Of a stretch of DNA of 64,000 nucleotides, positions 1 through 8,938 are shown one piece after another. Origin of the DNA: Candidatus Thorarchaeota archaeon (GTDB taxonomy: Archaea > Asgardarchaeota > Thorarchaeia > Thorarchaeales > Thorarchaeaceae); contig JAEORX010000001.1 in NCBI GenBank assembly GCA_016840685.1, positions 80,945 through 144,944 of the forward strand, in the 5' to 3' direction. Position numbers and translations under genes: made by a program. Position 1 is the first letter of the stretch. Every line of letters starts with the position of its first letter. Below the pieces are notes generated by a model. It was not told the origin of the DNA, did not search any database, and saw nothing but the letters and a program-made list of their open reading frames with translations.

Positions 1-1568
1 GTCTGTTTCTCGTCATCCTCTTTCTCAGCCTCTTTAAGAGCTGAAGGCATCTTCTTCAATTTACTAATCACACTCCAATGATAGAACTCATCGTGAGTCC
101 CTTTTGCAACAAAAATCACAACACGTCCCGGAGAATGACGCCCTGTTCTCCCTCTGCGTTGGATATATGGCACTACAGATGGGACGCAGTCATAGAACAC
201 CACCAGGTTGCATTCTGGAATGTCCAGACCCTCCTCTCCCACCTGTGTGGCAACTAATACATTGAACTCATTGTTTCGAAATCCATCGAGAATCTCTACC
301 TGTTTCTTCTGACTGAATCCTTTATCTGAACCGCGAGAACTCTGTCCCACAAAACGGCTTACCCGAGCATCATCAAGCTGCTCCAAGGTTTCACATACCT
401 CAACAGCAGTGTCTCGAAAACGAGTGAATATCAGAATACGTGAGTCCAGATCAATTGATAGCTGTTCGCTCACAATCTCTAAAACGGCATCTGCCTTGGG
501 ATGTCGATGGTCCTTTTCAATGAGCGCACTTAGTAGGCTCTCGAACTGCTTAAACTCTGATCTTGACACCAAATCCTTGATGCCCTTCGAGCTCTTCTTA
601 TTCCTAATTTCCTCATAAACTCCCTGAATGTATCGATGGGTTGGTGTCAGACCCTGAGTTCCAACAAACTCCAACAGATGGATGACTCGTAGTAGTGCTG
701 TGAGGTTTCGAATTACGACATAGAGTCCATGTGGTGGTTTTGTGTATGAACCGAGCTCCTTTCGGACATCTTTCTGAGCCTTCAATATCTCCTTTCGAGT
801 CATACGCCTTGCCTCAGGTAGACTGAATCCTTGGTTGATTACTGGGACTCTATACACATCGACTATCGAATAGAGAATATCTCTTAGGACCTCAATCTCC
901 GGAGGTAGTGTGATGAATCGCATCTCGGAGTCTATTGAAACAATATAGTCACGTACGTCTCTACTCTTCTCATCTCTAACTTCAACATGAGGAAGTCTGA
1001 GATTCTCGCATACCACTCTAATATGTTCTGCTTGATGACCCGGTGATGCAGTGAGACCAAGGCTTTTCCTATTGAAACCCTGTTTTTCGTAGAGCTCTGC
1101 AATGAACGTGTAGGCATAATTACCAACACCACGATGAGCCTCATCAAAGACAATCAATGACACATTTTCAAGAGTATAGCTTCTCTGGACAAGATCATTC
1201 TGAAGAGCTTGAGGGGTCATTACTACTACGCGAGCCTCTTCCCAAGTTTTCTTTCGTTGGTCCGGAGAATCATGTCCTGTCAGACATACAACCAAGTCCT
1301 CATCAAGCTCCAAAACTCTTCGTAGATATCGTGCTTGCTGGTCTACAAGGGGTCTTGATGGTGCCAGAAACAGGATTTTTGAATCCGGGTGTTGAACGAG
1401 GCGCCTTGCAGCCACAAGCGCCGCAATAATTGTCTTCCCCAATCCTGTACTCAGGACTATCATTGTACTCTCTTTAGCTGCGACTTCAGCGAGGTTGACC
1501 TGATACGCTCTATGTTCTATAGTTTTTTTGCGCACCATTGGTTCATCCACATAGATTGTATTATTCAC
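1..1568 (-). CDS. hef: Hef/ERCC4-related DEAH helicase, C-terminus outside window
   Basis: Open for 522 codons from a GTG start (complement of 1566-1568) to the left edge. The start region reads NNTIYVDEPMVRKKTIEHR, matching the N-terminus of archaeal Hef/FANCM-type helicases. Visible motifs are Walker A STGLGKT, a DEAH box in IVFDEAHRGVG, TASPG, and near the edge the C-terminal helicase core with GEEGLDIPE and the motif VI run QRRGRTGR. Hef processes stalled replication forks in Archaea. The C-terminal ERCC4 nuclease and HhH part of the family would lie outside the window, so whether this copy has a nuclease cannot be told. TTG just upstream (complement of 1569-1571) is an alternative start. 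Confidence 0.88.
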   Translation of the reverse strand, partial: MNNTIYVDEPMVRKKTIEHRAYQVNLAEVAAKESTMIVLSTGLGKTIIAALVAARRLVQHPDSKILFLAPSRPLVDQQARYLRRVLELDEDLVVCLTGHDSPDQRKKTWEEARVVVMTPQALQNDLVQRSYTLENVSLIVFDEAHRGVGNYAYTFIAELYEKQGFNRKSLGLTASPGHQAEHIRVVCENLRLPHVEVRDEKSRDVRDYIVSIDSEMRFITLPPEIEVLRDILYSIVDVYRVPVINQGFSLPEARRMTRKEILKAQKDVRKELGSYTKPPHGLYVVIRNLTALLRVIHLLEFVGTQGLTPTHRYIQGVYEEIRNKKSSKGIKDLVSRSEFKQFESLLSALIEKDHRHPKADAVLEIVSEQLSIDLDSRILIFTRFRDTAVEVCETLEQLDDARVSRFVGQSSRGSDKGFSQKKQVEILDGFRNNEFNVLVATQVGEEGLDIPECNLVVFYDCVPSVVPYIQRRGRTGRHSPGRVVIFVAKGTHDEFYHWSVISKLKKMPSALKEAEKEDDEKQ

Positions 1569-1674
1569 CAATACTAAAGCCTCGTGAAGTAATCCGTTTC
1601 TAGTATTCAGTGATAATACTCACTGTAAAAAGCCTCCTACAAACAGAAGTAATAGAGCAAGGAGCCAAGTTGAA

Positions 1675-2019
1675 ATGACTACTACTACTACTAAGGAAAG
1701 CATGCCCAGTGTCGAAGCAGAGCTGTACGAGCTAAGCATGCCAGGACGACTGCTGGGAAAGGAAGTCCTGGACAATAGAGCCAGAAGAATTGGCATTGTA
1801 CGAAGTATCAGAATCGCACTCAATCCGACACGCTCAGAGCTCATTGTGAAGGGTGCCGAAGTGGAATTCCCTGTTGATTTCTCAAAAGTGGACGCAGTTG
1901 GGACAGTAGTCCAGCTTAACTCAGTAGTGAAAGATGCAGAAGAGATTGAGGTTCATGATGTAATCAGACTCCAGAAAGAGGTCCTTGATGACATCAAATC
2001 ATACTTAGGCACAAGATAG
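1675..2019 (+). CDS. Small PRC-barrel-like protein
   Basis: 114 residues, ATG start preceded by AAGGAG at about 1660. After a Thr/Ser-rich leader the protein has a beta-rich region (LGKEVLDNRARRIGIVRSI, then AEVEFPVDFSKVDAVGTVV) that resembles PRC-barrel/KOW-like small barrels common in archaea, followed by an acidic helix. No catalytic motif is visible. It is divergent from the Hef gene. The fold assignment is an inference from pattern only and the role is unknown. Confidence 0.6.
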   Translation: MTTTTTKESMPSVEAELYELSMPGRLLGKEVLDNRARRIGIVRSIRIALNPTRSELIVKGAEVEFPVDFSKVDAVGTVVQLNSVVKDAEEIEVHDVIRLQKEVLDDIKSYLGTR

Positions 2020-2088
2020 ACCCACAATTGAGGAATTCGAAGGGTTTATTGTTATAGAGATGCTTTTCCACATTCGGAGGCGCCCCAA

Positions 2089-2910
2089 TTGGACCTCACT
2101 GTGGAAAAACTTGCCAAGATGATTGATCACACGGTTCTCAAGCCAGAAACAACCACAGCAAAGATTAAGCAGCTGTGCGAGGAGGCAACAATTTACAATT
2201 TTGCAGCTGTCTGCATAAATCCTGTTCATGTCCCCTATGCTGTTGAACTTCTTCAGGACACCTCTGTGAAGGTATGTGCCGTCATAGGATTCCCCCTCGG
2301 AGCCACGACACCAGAGGTGAAATCTTGTGAGACAAAAGATGTGGTTCATGCAGGTGCTCACGAGGTTGACATGGTCATCAACATTGGAGCGCTTAGGGAT
2401 GAAAACTATGACCTTGTGAAGCGAGATATTGAGTCAGTCATTGACGCCTCAGGAGATGCGCATGTCAAGGTCATTCTTGAAACTGGGTTTCTCACTGACG
2501 ATCAGAAACGAAAGGCCTGTCTGATATGCAAAGAGGCTGGAGCTGATTTTGTCAAGACCTCCACTGGATTTGGCCCCATGGGTGCAACACCTCATGACGT
2601 CAGATTGATGCGAGAAACAGTTGGTCCTGATATGGGTGTCAAGGCTGCAGGCGGTATCAAAACCTTCAAGGATGCTGTACGTTTGATAGACGCTGGGGCT
2701 GATCGCCTCGGGACCAGTTCTGGTGTGGCAATAGTGGAGGACTTTCGATGGGCTCAGTATAGTGACTCATGGATGGTTCCTGACAAGCCGTGTTGGACTT
2801 GCCCCAGCAGAATGGCAAACATGGCCAAGCAACCCAAGGAGGTCTACAAGTGGTACAAAGAGCGATGTCTTACCTGTCCCGACAAGGAACACAATATCTT
2901 CAATGACTAG
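2089..2910 (+). CDS. deoC: Deoxyribose-phosphate aldolase with Cys-rich C-terminal tail
   Basis: 273 residues, TTG start with CGGAGG eight bases upstream. DeoC splits 2-deoxyribose-5-phosphate into acetaldehyde and glyceraldehyde-3-phosphate through a Schiff base. The signature residues are present: [10 protein letters not shown] (Asp94), FVKTSTGFG (Schiff-base Lys156) and VKAAGGIKT (Lys185). The normal TIM barrel ends near residue 220. An extra tail of about 45 residues then carries CWTC (Cys235, Cys238) and CLTC (Cys260, Cys263), which could bind zinc or an Fe-S cluster and is not part of the usual family. The aldehyde oxidoreductase gene begins 11 bases downstream and is probably cotranscribed. 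Confidence 0.93.
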   Translation: MDLTVEKLAKMIDHTVLKPETTTAKIKQLCEEATIYNFAAVCINPVHVPYAVELLQDTSVKVCAVIGFPLGATTPEVKSCETKDVVHAGAHEVDMVINIGALRDENYDLVKRDIESVIDASGDAHVKVILETGFLTDDQKRKACLICKEAGADFVKTSTGFGPMGATPHDVRLMRETVGPDMGVKAAGGIKTFKDAVRLIDAGADRLGTSSGVAIVEDFRWAQYSDSWMVPDKPCWTCPSRMANMAKQPKEVYKWYKERCLTCPDKEHNIFND

Positions 2911-2921
2911 GAGGTAGAAAG

Positions 2922-4712
2922 TTGTCAAAATCTTCACTTTATGCCGATGCCCCGATTCTACATGTCTACCTACACGACAAAAGCATTCGTAGAGAATCCC
3001 TGCCTCCTGACTTATACGAGCATTATCTTGGAGGTCGGGGGCTGGGAGTAAAACTCCTGTTTGATAATCTTGCTCCGGGAACTGATGCCCTTTCACCGGA
3101 TAACCTGCTTGTATTTGCTGTAGGTCCCTCCACAGGGACAAGTGTCCCAACTGCAGGTAGGTTTGTTGTTATCACAAAGTCTCCAACTACAGGTACGATA
3201 TTTGATTCTCATGCAGGGGGCTACTTTGGTGCTCAGCTCAGACGTGCAGGATTTGCTGCAGTGGTCCTTCATGGCAAATCCGACAATCCTGTCTATCTGT
3301 GGATCAATGATGATGAAGTTGAGGTTAGAGATGCCTCGAAATTATGGGGCAGGGATGTTTTCACTACTTCTGATGAGTTATTGGAGGCGACCGATGCAAA
3401 GGCGCAAGTTGCCTGCATTGGCCCTGCGGGCGAGAACCTTGGTCTGATGGCGGCTATTATGACTGATAAGCATCGAGCCGCAGGTCGTGGAGGTGTTGGT
3501 GCAGTTATGGGCTCGAAGAACCTCAAGGCAATCGTTGCCAAGGGCTCTGGAGAGGTCGGTGTTCATGACCAAGAGCGACTCAAGGCCGCAGTAGAACGAG
3601 CCCGTAGACTCATCAAAAAGAATGCAGTGACTGACAAATCACTTCCAATGTATGGCACTCCAGTACTAGTGAGTGTAGCCAATGAGCTGGGGATGCTACC
3701 TACACATAACTTCCAAGAGGGTACCTTCAATGATGCTGAAGGGGTATCGGGTGAGAAGCTCCTTGAGAGGTTCTCGGCGGGAACATACCACTGCCATGGG
3801 TGTCCCATTGGATGTGGTCGTATCAGTTTGATTAAGGGAGAAAAGGTTGGGGGTCCTGAGTATGAGTCACTTTGGGCTCTTGGTCCCCAGTGCGGAATAA
3901 ACGACCTTGAATGGATAGCAATTGCTAACGACCGATGCAATCATCTCGGTTTGGATACAATTTCCACAGGTTCTACCATTGGAGCAGCAATGGAACTCGT
4001 TGAGAAGGGGAAGCTCGATGCTCCTCTAAAATTCGGTGACACAACAGGAGTACTTGACCTAATAGATGACATAGCATATTTGCGCGGACTCGGAGCCGAA
4101 ATGAGTGAAGGGTCTATGAGACTTGCTGAACGTTATGGAGCACCCGAGCTCGCTATGCAGGTAAAGGGACTGGAACTACCTGCCTATGACCCACGCGGCG
4201 CACAAGGCCATGCACTCGGGTATGCCACTTCAAACCGTGGGGGCTGTCATCTACGTTCATACCTGATTGGGCCTGAAGTGTTAGGTTCTCCAGTCCTTGT
4301 TGACCGTGACAGGCCAGAGGGAAAGGCGGACCTTGTGAAACTCTATCAGGACCTCTCAGCAGCCATGGACTGCATGGTTGTCTGTCGGTTCACGAATTTT
4401 GCATGGACAGTTGATGATTATGCCGAGATGGTCTCCGCGGGAACCGGTTTTGAACTCAGTGGTCATGATCTACTCAGACTAGGTGCTCGAATCTACAACC
4501 TAGAACGTCTCTTCAATCTACGTGAGGGATTCACTGCTGAGGATGACACACTTCCACAAAGGTTCTTCAAACCGCTTCCCGAGGGTGGGTCAAGAAACCG
4601 TGTTGTGCATCTTAATCAGATGTTGAAGGAGTACTACGAACTTAGAGGTTGGGACAAGAAAGGACGACCTACAGAGGACACGTTGAGTAAGTTGGACATT
4701 CCGGTCTCTTGA
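2922..4712 (+). CDS. aor: Tungsten-dependent aldehyde:ferredoxin oxidoreductase family protein
   Basis: 596 residues, close to the family length of about 600. TTG start with GGAGGT upstream. AOR enzymes oxidise aldehydes to acids with tungstopterin and a [4Fe-4S] cluster, reducing ferredoxin. Visible features are the N-terminal LGGRGLGVKLL, the pterin-binding GRGGVGAVMGSKNLKA region, the cluster ligands CHGCPIGC near residues 290-297 and the late cysteine in the DCMVVC segment near 483-488. It follows deoC by 11 bases, so acetaldehyde or glyceraldehyde-3-phosphate made by DeoC is a plausible substrate. Substrate specificity within the AOR family (AOR, FOR, GAPOR, WOR) cannot be read from sequence alone. 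Confidence 0.92.
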   Translation: MSKSSLYADAPILHVYLHDKSIRRESLPPDLYEHYLGGRGLGVKLLFDNLAPGTDALSPDNLLVFAVGPSTGTSVPTAGRFVVITKSPTTGTIFDSHAGGYFGAQLRRAGFAAVVLHGKSDNPVYLWINDDEVEVRDASKLWGRDVFTTSDELLEATDAKAQVACIGPAGENLGLMAAIMTDKHRAAGRGGVGAVMGSKNLKAIVAKGSGEVGVHDQERLKAAVERARRLIKKNAVTDKSLPMYGTPVLVSVANELGMLPTHNFQEGTFNDAEGVSGEKLLERFSAGTYHCHGCPIGCGRISLIKGEKVGGPEYESLWALGPQCGINDLEWIAIANDRCNHLGLDTISTGSTIGAAMELVEKGKLDAPLKFGDTTGVLDLIDDIAYLRGLGAEMSEGSMRLAERYGAPELAMQVKGLELPAYDPRGAQGHALGYATSNRGGCHLRSYLIGPEVLGSPVLVDRDRPEGKADLVKLYQDLSAAMDCMVVCRFTNFAWTVDDYAEMVSAGTGFELSGHDLLRLGARIYNLERLFNLREGFTAEDDTLPQRFFKPLPEGGSRNRVVHLNQMLKEYYELRGWDKKGRPTEDTLSKLDIPVS

Positions 4713-4740
4713 AATAGCTAATCTGAATGGTCCCCTTCAG

Positions 4741-6714
4741 AACGAACGGAGATGGACCCAGCTGGCCAGAGGAAACAGAAGAAACAGGAAATTCCGAAGA
4801 GGCCATGCTCCATATCTGACAAGGATTCGCTTCTTCTGGTGTGACACATGCAACGTTCCCAGAATTACATCAACCGAATGTAGTGTCTGTGGATCAATGG
4901 CAAGGAAGATTGAGATCTCTCCTCCAGGAGATCCATTCCCTGCCATGGAGGGTCATCTTGAAAGGACGAAGAGCACCATTGATGCTCAGTTCGGTGAGGG
5001 AATTGGTCAAGAGCTTCTTCCATCAGACAGGACTATTGTGATGAACAAGGTTTCCTCACTGGATGCGATGTATGAGATAATTGTCGATGGTCACATTGTG
5101 GGTCGTTTACGGTTTGATATTCCAAAACGCAGCTATACCTTCCTCCTGTCCCTTGAGGGTGCCCGGAGAATCGGTTTAGTGAGTCGACAGAAATGGGTCA
5201 CAATACATGATGGAGTCCTACAATATCTGAAAGAAGGAGCAAATCTCATGGTCCCTGGAATTGCAGGATGCGACGCAGATGTTCAGGTTGATGATGAGGT
5301 TTGGATTGCTGATTCAAATGGAGCTGTTGTTGCTACAGGTATCTCTCGAATGACAGGTACAGATATGGCTAAGGTAAAGAAGGGCTTCGCAGTGAAAATC
5401 CGGGAGGTCCAGGATCCTCTTTCACCTTTAGTGAACCAGAAGACATCTTCCTGGGAGGATGCGGTAGCATCCAACTACAATGATTTACTTGATATTGAAA
5501 AGGAGGCAATGTCTTTCATAAAACGGATTGTAGTCAAACAGGGTCTTCCAGTAGTTGTTGGTTTTAGTGGAGGGAAAGACTCGCTTGTCACATATCTGGT
5601 TGTAGAAAAGGCAATCGAAGACAGGCCTCCGATTTTCTTCATGGACACTGGAATCGAACTTCCAGAAACTATCGAGTACATCAACAGATTTGCTCAATCT
5701 CGAGATGTCAAAATCATTGGACAAAAGGCAGGTGACCGGTTCTGGGAATCGGTTGATGTCTTTGGACCCCCAGCTCGTGACTTTCGATGGTGTTGCAAAG
5801 TCTTGAAGCTTGGACCTGCAGCCACATCGATTGCAGAAGATATGGGTGGTGAAACACTAAGTTTCATGGGGCAACGAAAACTGGAGTCATTCCAGAGGTC
5901 CATTGAGCCACGTGTTACAGAAAATCCCTGGGTCCCCGGACAGGTTTCTGCAAACCCCATCCAGAACTGGAATGCTCTAGAGGTCTGGTTGTATATCTTT
6001 AGAGAAAAAGCAGATTTCAATCCGCTCTACAACAGAGGTTATCAAAGGATGGGCTGCTATCTCTGTCCAGCTTCACCCCTAGCCGAGTTGGAGAGTCTGA
6101 GAGAAACTCATCCTGAGTACCATGAGAGATGGGAGTCCAAGATGAAAGAGTGGGCTGAAAAATACAGATTCCCAGATGAATGGATTGAGATGGGTTTTTG
6201 GAGATGGAAGAAACTCCCACAGGGACAGATGGAGCTGGTCAACAGGCTTGGTCTTGATATTGAACCTGACCGAACCAGTCCTGGAGAAAAACTGGAACTT
6301 CAGGTGACAAAGGGGATTGCTCCTTGTACAAAATCGGGTTTCAGCATCGAAGGCGCCTTCTCACAGGGAATTGATTTAAACAGAGTTTCTAAAGTCTTCC
6401 CGATATTTGGTAGAACGAAACTCTCAGAGGAAATGGGCGCTCTTAGGACAAGTGCTGGCGAAAACAGCATCGCACTCTTCAGTTCAGGTTCCATGGTTGC
6501 TCGAGGAACTGACGAAAAGAGCGTGGAGCAGCTTACCAAGCAGTTAGAACGTGCGGTCAGAAGAGCGGTCCTCTGCCAAGCATGTGGTTCATGTGTCCCA
6601 CAGTGCGAACATGATGCACTCTCAATTCACACAGGAAAAATAACAGTTGATGCTGAGAAGTGCACTCACTGCCTCAAATGTGACAGTTGGCCTTGTCCCA
6701 CTTACCTCTCATAG
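4741..6714 (+). CDS. PP-loop (PAPS-reductase-like) protein with zinc ribbon, PUA-like and ferredoxin domains
   Basis: The ATG at 4897 gives 605 residues. The frame stays open upstream to a TGA at 4684, and in this extension the codons read FFWCDTCNVP and ECSVCG, the zinc ribbon that begins the archaeal PAPS-reductase-like family. No ATG, GTG or TTG lies in frame between 4684 and 4897, so the true 5' end is unclear; the left bound given here is approximate. Domains in order: zinc ribbon, PUA-like barrel (about 30-170 after the ATG), PP-loop GFSGGKDSLVTY with the WCCKVLK segment, a cysteine pair GCYLCP, and a C-terminal two-cluster ferredoxin (CQACGSCVPQC and CTHCLKC). Family members are thought to act in sulfur or tRNA thiolation chemistry; the exact reaction is unknown. 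Confidence 0.85.
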   Translation, partial: NERRWTQLARGNRRNRKFRRGHAPYLTRIRFFWCDTCNVPRITSTECSVCGSMARKIEISPPGDPFPAMEGHLERTKSTIDAQFGEGIGQELLPSDRTIVMNKVSSLDAMYEIIVDGHIVGRLRFDIPKRSYTFLLSLEGARRIGLVSRQKWVTIHDGVLQYLKEGANLMVPGIAGCDADVQVDDEVWIADSNGAVVATGISRMTGTDMAKVKKGFAVKIREVQDPLSPLVNQKTSSWEDAVASNYNDLLDIEKEAMSFIKRIVVKQGLPVVVGFSGGKDSLVTYLVVEKAIEDRPPIFFMDTGIELPETIEYINRFAQSRDVKIIGQKAGDRFWESVDVFGPPARDFRWCCKVLKLGPAATSIAEDMGGETLSFMGQRKLESFQRSIEPRVTENPWVPGQVSANPIQNWNALEVWLYIFREKADFNPLYNRGYQRMGCYLCPASPLAELESLRETHPEYHERWESKMKEWAEKYRFPDEWIEMGFWRWKKLPQGQMELVNRLGLDIEPDRTSPGEKLELQVTKGIAPCTKSGFSIEGAFSQGIDLNRVSKVFPIFGRTKLSEEMGALRTSAGENSIALFSSGSMVARGTDEKSVEQLTKQLERAVRRAVLCQACGSCVPQCEHDALSIHTGKITVDAEKCTHCLKCDSWPCPTYLS

Positions 6715-6817
6715 TCAAGGTCAAGAAATCATAGACCGAACTTCTGAAAGCACCGCCTCCCGTGTAACAACAAGGTTATTATCTCAGCTTTTGTCAGACT
6801 CCTCGGTCGAGCACAAA

Positions 6818-8170
6818 ATGTTGGCAGCGATTAGTTTGCATATCTATAGGTACCGCAAGTACCTAGTGCTCACACTTGTGATCTCACTAATCGCTATACC
6901 GATTGCTGATGTTCTTGTCATCCAGAGAGACCGAAATCGAAACGAGATGTATGGTGAAGCCTTCTGGATCTATGGATTCGGAGTCTATACGATGAATGAT
7001 ACATATCTTGCTGAATCTATGGAAGGTTTAGGTTTCCCATATAATGATGGAGAGCATGTACTACCAGAATATTTGGGTGGGGTAGAGTACGAATATCCGG
7101 TCTTTGGGTTGATATTTTTTGCAATAGCTACATGGCTATTCCCCGGTGCAGGGGAGTTACAACCGTTGTGGCTCAATTTCCTCCTTGTGCTTGTATTCAA
7201 TCTGAATCTTGTCTTACTTTCCATTCTACTCAAGGAGAAACTACAGAATAAACAATGGGCACGCATGTTCTTTGCCGGCTATTTTGTGTATGGACTCATC
7301 ATGTCGGCGGGTGGCGGCAAGCTCGAACCACTTGTAGACTGCTTACTGCTCATGTCACTGGTTCTATGGCAGGAAAAGCAGCATGGAAAAGCAATGTTCA
7401 CACTAGGACTGAGCGTGCAGACTAAGGTGTATTCCGTTGTAGTTTTCCCCATCTTCTTTCTCATAAATCCAGTATCATCAGTATATTTTATTGGCTCATT
7501 GTTCGTTTCCGTAATTCCGTCATTCTTTGGAGCCAGTTTTGAGTCTCTTATCTCACACTTTCTCAACACATCCACGTATAGTGTGTATATTGTAAACTCT
7601 ATGTTCCCGGGTCTGCTATGGGGCACACCCGATCTGTCTGTTGATCCAATTTCCTACTATTGGTGGCCACCAGCAGCGATTCCGATATTCATCTATGCCT
7701 TCTTTATGCTACTGACAATCAGACCATATTTGCCAACAAGGAAGGATCTTGAAGGGAAGTCTATTCGACAGAAATTCCTCGAGCTCAAGTATCTCTACCT
7801 CTATCTATTGCCTGGAATACTCTTTGTCTTTCGGTGGGTCATGCCGTGGTATCTATACTGGCTTGCACCAGTCGTGGTTCTCTTTGAAAAGGATGAACAC
7901 GCCAGTGGGTACATGAAAGAGATGGTAGTGGTTGGCTTTCTCTATACATTTGGACTAATTTGCAATTGGCCATACTTCAGTGGTGATCCTGGTCCTTTGC
8001 GTGATTTCGTAGCACACTTTCCCCTTGGTGAAGGCACAGTCCTTGGAGTGGTCCTTATCGTAATCCTTGCTGGATTGACATACGTTCTCTGGAAGTGGGA
8101 ATTCGATCGTCGAGATAGAAAGATGGAACTGATGCGTGAGGCTGAAGCGAGGGGAGAACTCATCATCTGA
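6818..8170 (+). CDS. Polytopic membrane protein, GT-C/GT87-like glycosyltransferase candidate
   Basis: 450 residues from ATG 6818. The frame is open further upstream but that part overlaps the preceding gene. About ten hydrophobic segments are visible. The early loop has VEYEYPVFG, similar to the acidic EYPP-type loop of DUF2029/GT87 polyprenyl-phosphate-sugar mannosyltransferases, and QTKVYSVVVFP resembles their K-x-YP motif. The C-terminus is a charged cytoplasmic helix. These enzymes add sugars from lipid-linked donors on the outer membrane face. The assignment rests on motif resemblance only; another polytopic family is possible. Confidence 0.6.
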   Translation: MLAAISLHIYRYRKYLVLTLVISLIAIPIADVLVIQRDRNRNEMYGEAFWIYGFGVYTMNDTYLAESMEGLGFPYNDGEHVLPEYLGGVEYEYPVFGLIFFAIATWLFPGAGELQPLWLNFLLVLVFNLNLVLLSILLKEKLQNKQWARMFFAGYFVYGLIMSAGGGKLEPLVDCLLLMSLVLWQEKQHGKAMFTLGLSVQTKVYSVVVFPIFFLINPVSSVYFIGSLFVSVIPSFFGASFESLISHFLNTSTYSVYIVNSMFPGLLWGTPDLSVDPISYYWWPPAAIPIFIYAFFMLLTIRPYLPTRKDLEGKSIRQKFLELKYLYLYLLPGILFVFRWVMPWYLYWLAPVVVLFEKDEHASGYMKEMVVVGFLYTFGLICNWPYFSGDPGPLRDFVAHFPLGEGTVLGVVLIVILAGLTYVLWKWEFDRRDRKMELMREAEARGELII

Positions 8171-8173
8171 TTT

Positions 8174-8635
8174 CTATCGTGGTGTTCCATTTTCCCGATA
8201 ATAATCGATTATACGCCCTCTGATTAATGTAGAAGAACAGAGACCATCCGCCTCACGTTTTTCCAATCGCACGATTTTAGTGTTCAGACCAGCACTAGAG
8301 AAAAGGGCTTCTAAAGAGCTCATGTCTGTATTTTGATCATATCCCAAGGCAATGATGTCTGGTTCAATCTCAGTAACAATTTGTGTGTGGTCATCCGTGT
8401 CCAGACCAATCACAGCCTTGTCAACATACTTTAACGATTCTACGATTCTTCGTCTTTGCTCTTGTGGAAATACAGGTGGCGCTCCACGCTCTCTTAGAAT
8501 GGTTTTGTCAAGCGCTATGACAACGACTAACTCACCATCCTCACCTGCCAACTCTTTAGCCTGTTCGAGATAGGAGATATGTCCAAGATGTAAGATGTCG
8601 AATTTTCCCGCTGCAAGGACTCTCTTTCCTTTCAT
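8174..8635 (-). CDS. ribL: FAD synthase (archaeal RibL-type cytidylyltransferase fold)
   Basis: 153 residues, the usual length. It has the nucleotidyltransferase signature AAGKFDILHLGHISYLEQAK with HxGH, the downstream RRRIVESLKYVDKAVIG, and the C-terminal SSTLIRGRII loop. RibL transfers AMP from ATP to FMN to make FAD in archaea that lack the bacterial RibF. It is the last gene of a minus-strand run downstream of the winged-helix gene and converges with the membrane protein ending at 8170, three bases away. Confidence 0.88.
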   Translation of the reverse strand: MKGKRVLAAGKFDILHLGHISYLEQAKELAGEDGELVVVIALDKTILRERGAPPVFPQEQRRRIVESLKYVDKAVIGLDTDDHTQIVTEIEPDIIALGYDQNTDMSSLEALFSSAGLNTKIVRLEKREADGLCSSTLIRGRIIDYYRENGTPR

Positions 8636-8653
8636 TGGGATGACCCCTGATTT

Positions 8654-8938
8654 CTAATCCTCATCTACTGCGAGGAAGGATTCTGCTTCAGTGATGACCT
8701 CAATTCGACGTTTTGTCTTGGTTATTTGGCTTACATGTACAAGTCCGTTTATTTCGAGTTGCAACAAGGCTTCGTTGAGCTCAGATTCGCTAGGCTCTTT
8801 ACCAAGCTCTTTCTTCAATGCTCTTTCGAGCTCATCATCTAAGATGACCCCTCGTCGCTTTTTCACAATATCAACAATCAGGTTCGTCATAGGCATTGAG
8901 TTCCACGGTACCAAATTCAATTCACCCCAATAGATCAT
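8654..8938 (-). CDS. Small winged-helix-like protein
   Basis: 94 residues. The ATG at 8938 overlaps the cdc48 stop in an ATGA arrangement, implying translational coupling. Helix-rich with [14 protein letters not shown]-type wing strands ([19 protein letters not shown]), as in small archaeal winged-helix proteins. An internal Met ([11 protein letters not shown]) could be the start instead. It sits between cdc48 and ribL. No specific function can be assigned; nucleic-acid binding or an adaptor role for Cdc48 are both speculative. Confidence 0.65.
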   Translation of the reverse strand: MIYWGELNLVPWNSMPMTNLIVDIVKKRRGVILDDELERALKKELGKEPSESELNEALLQLEINGLVHVSQITKTKRRIEVITEAESFLAVDED

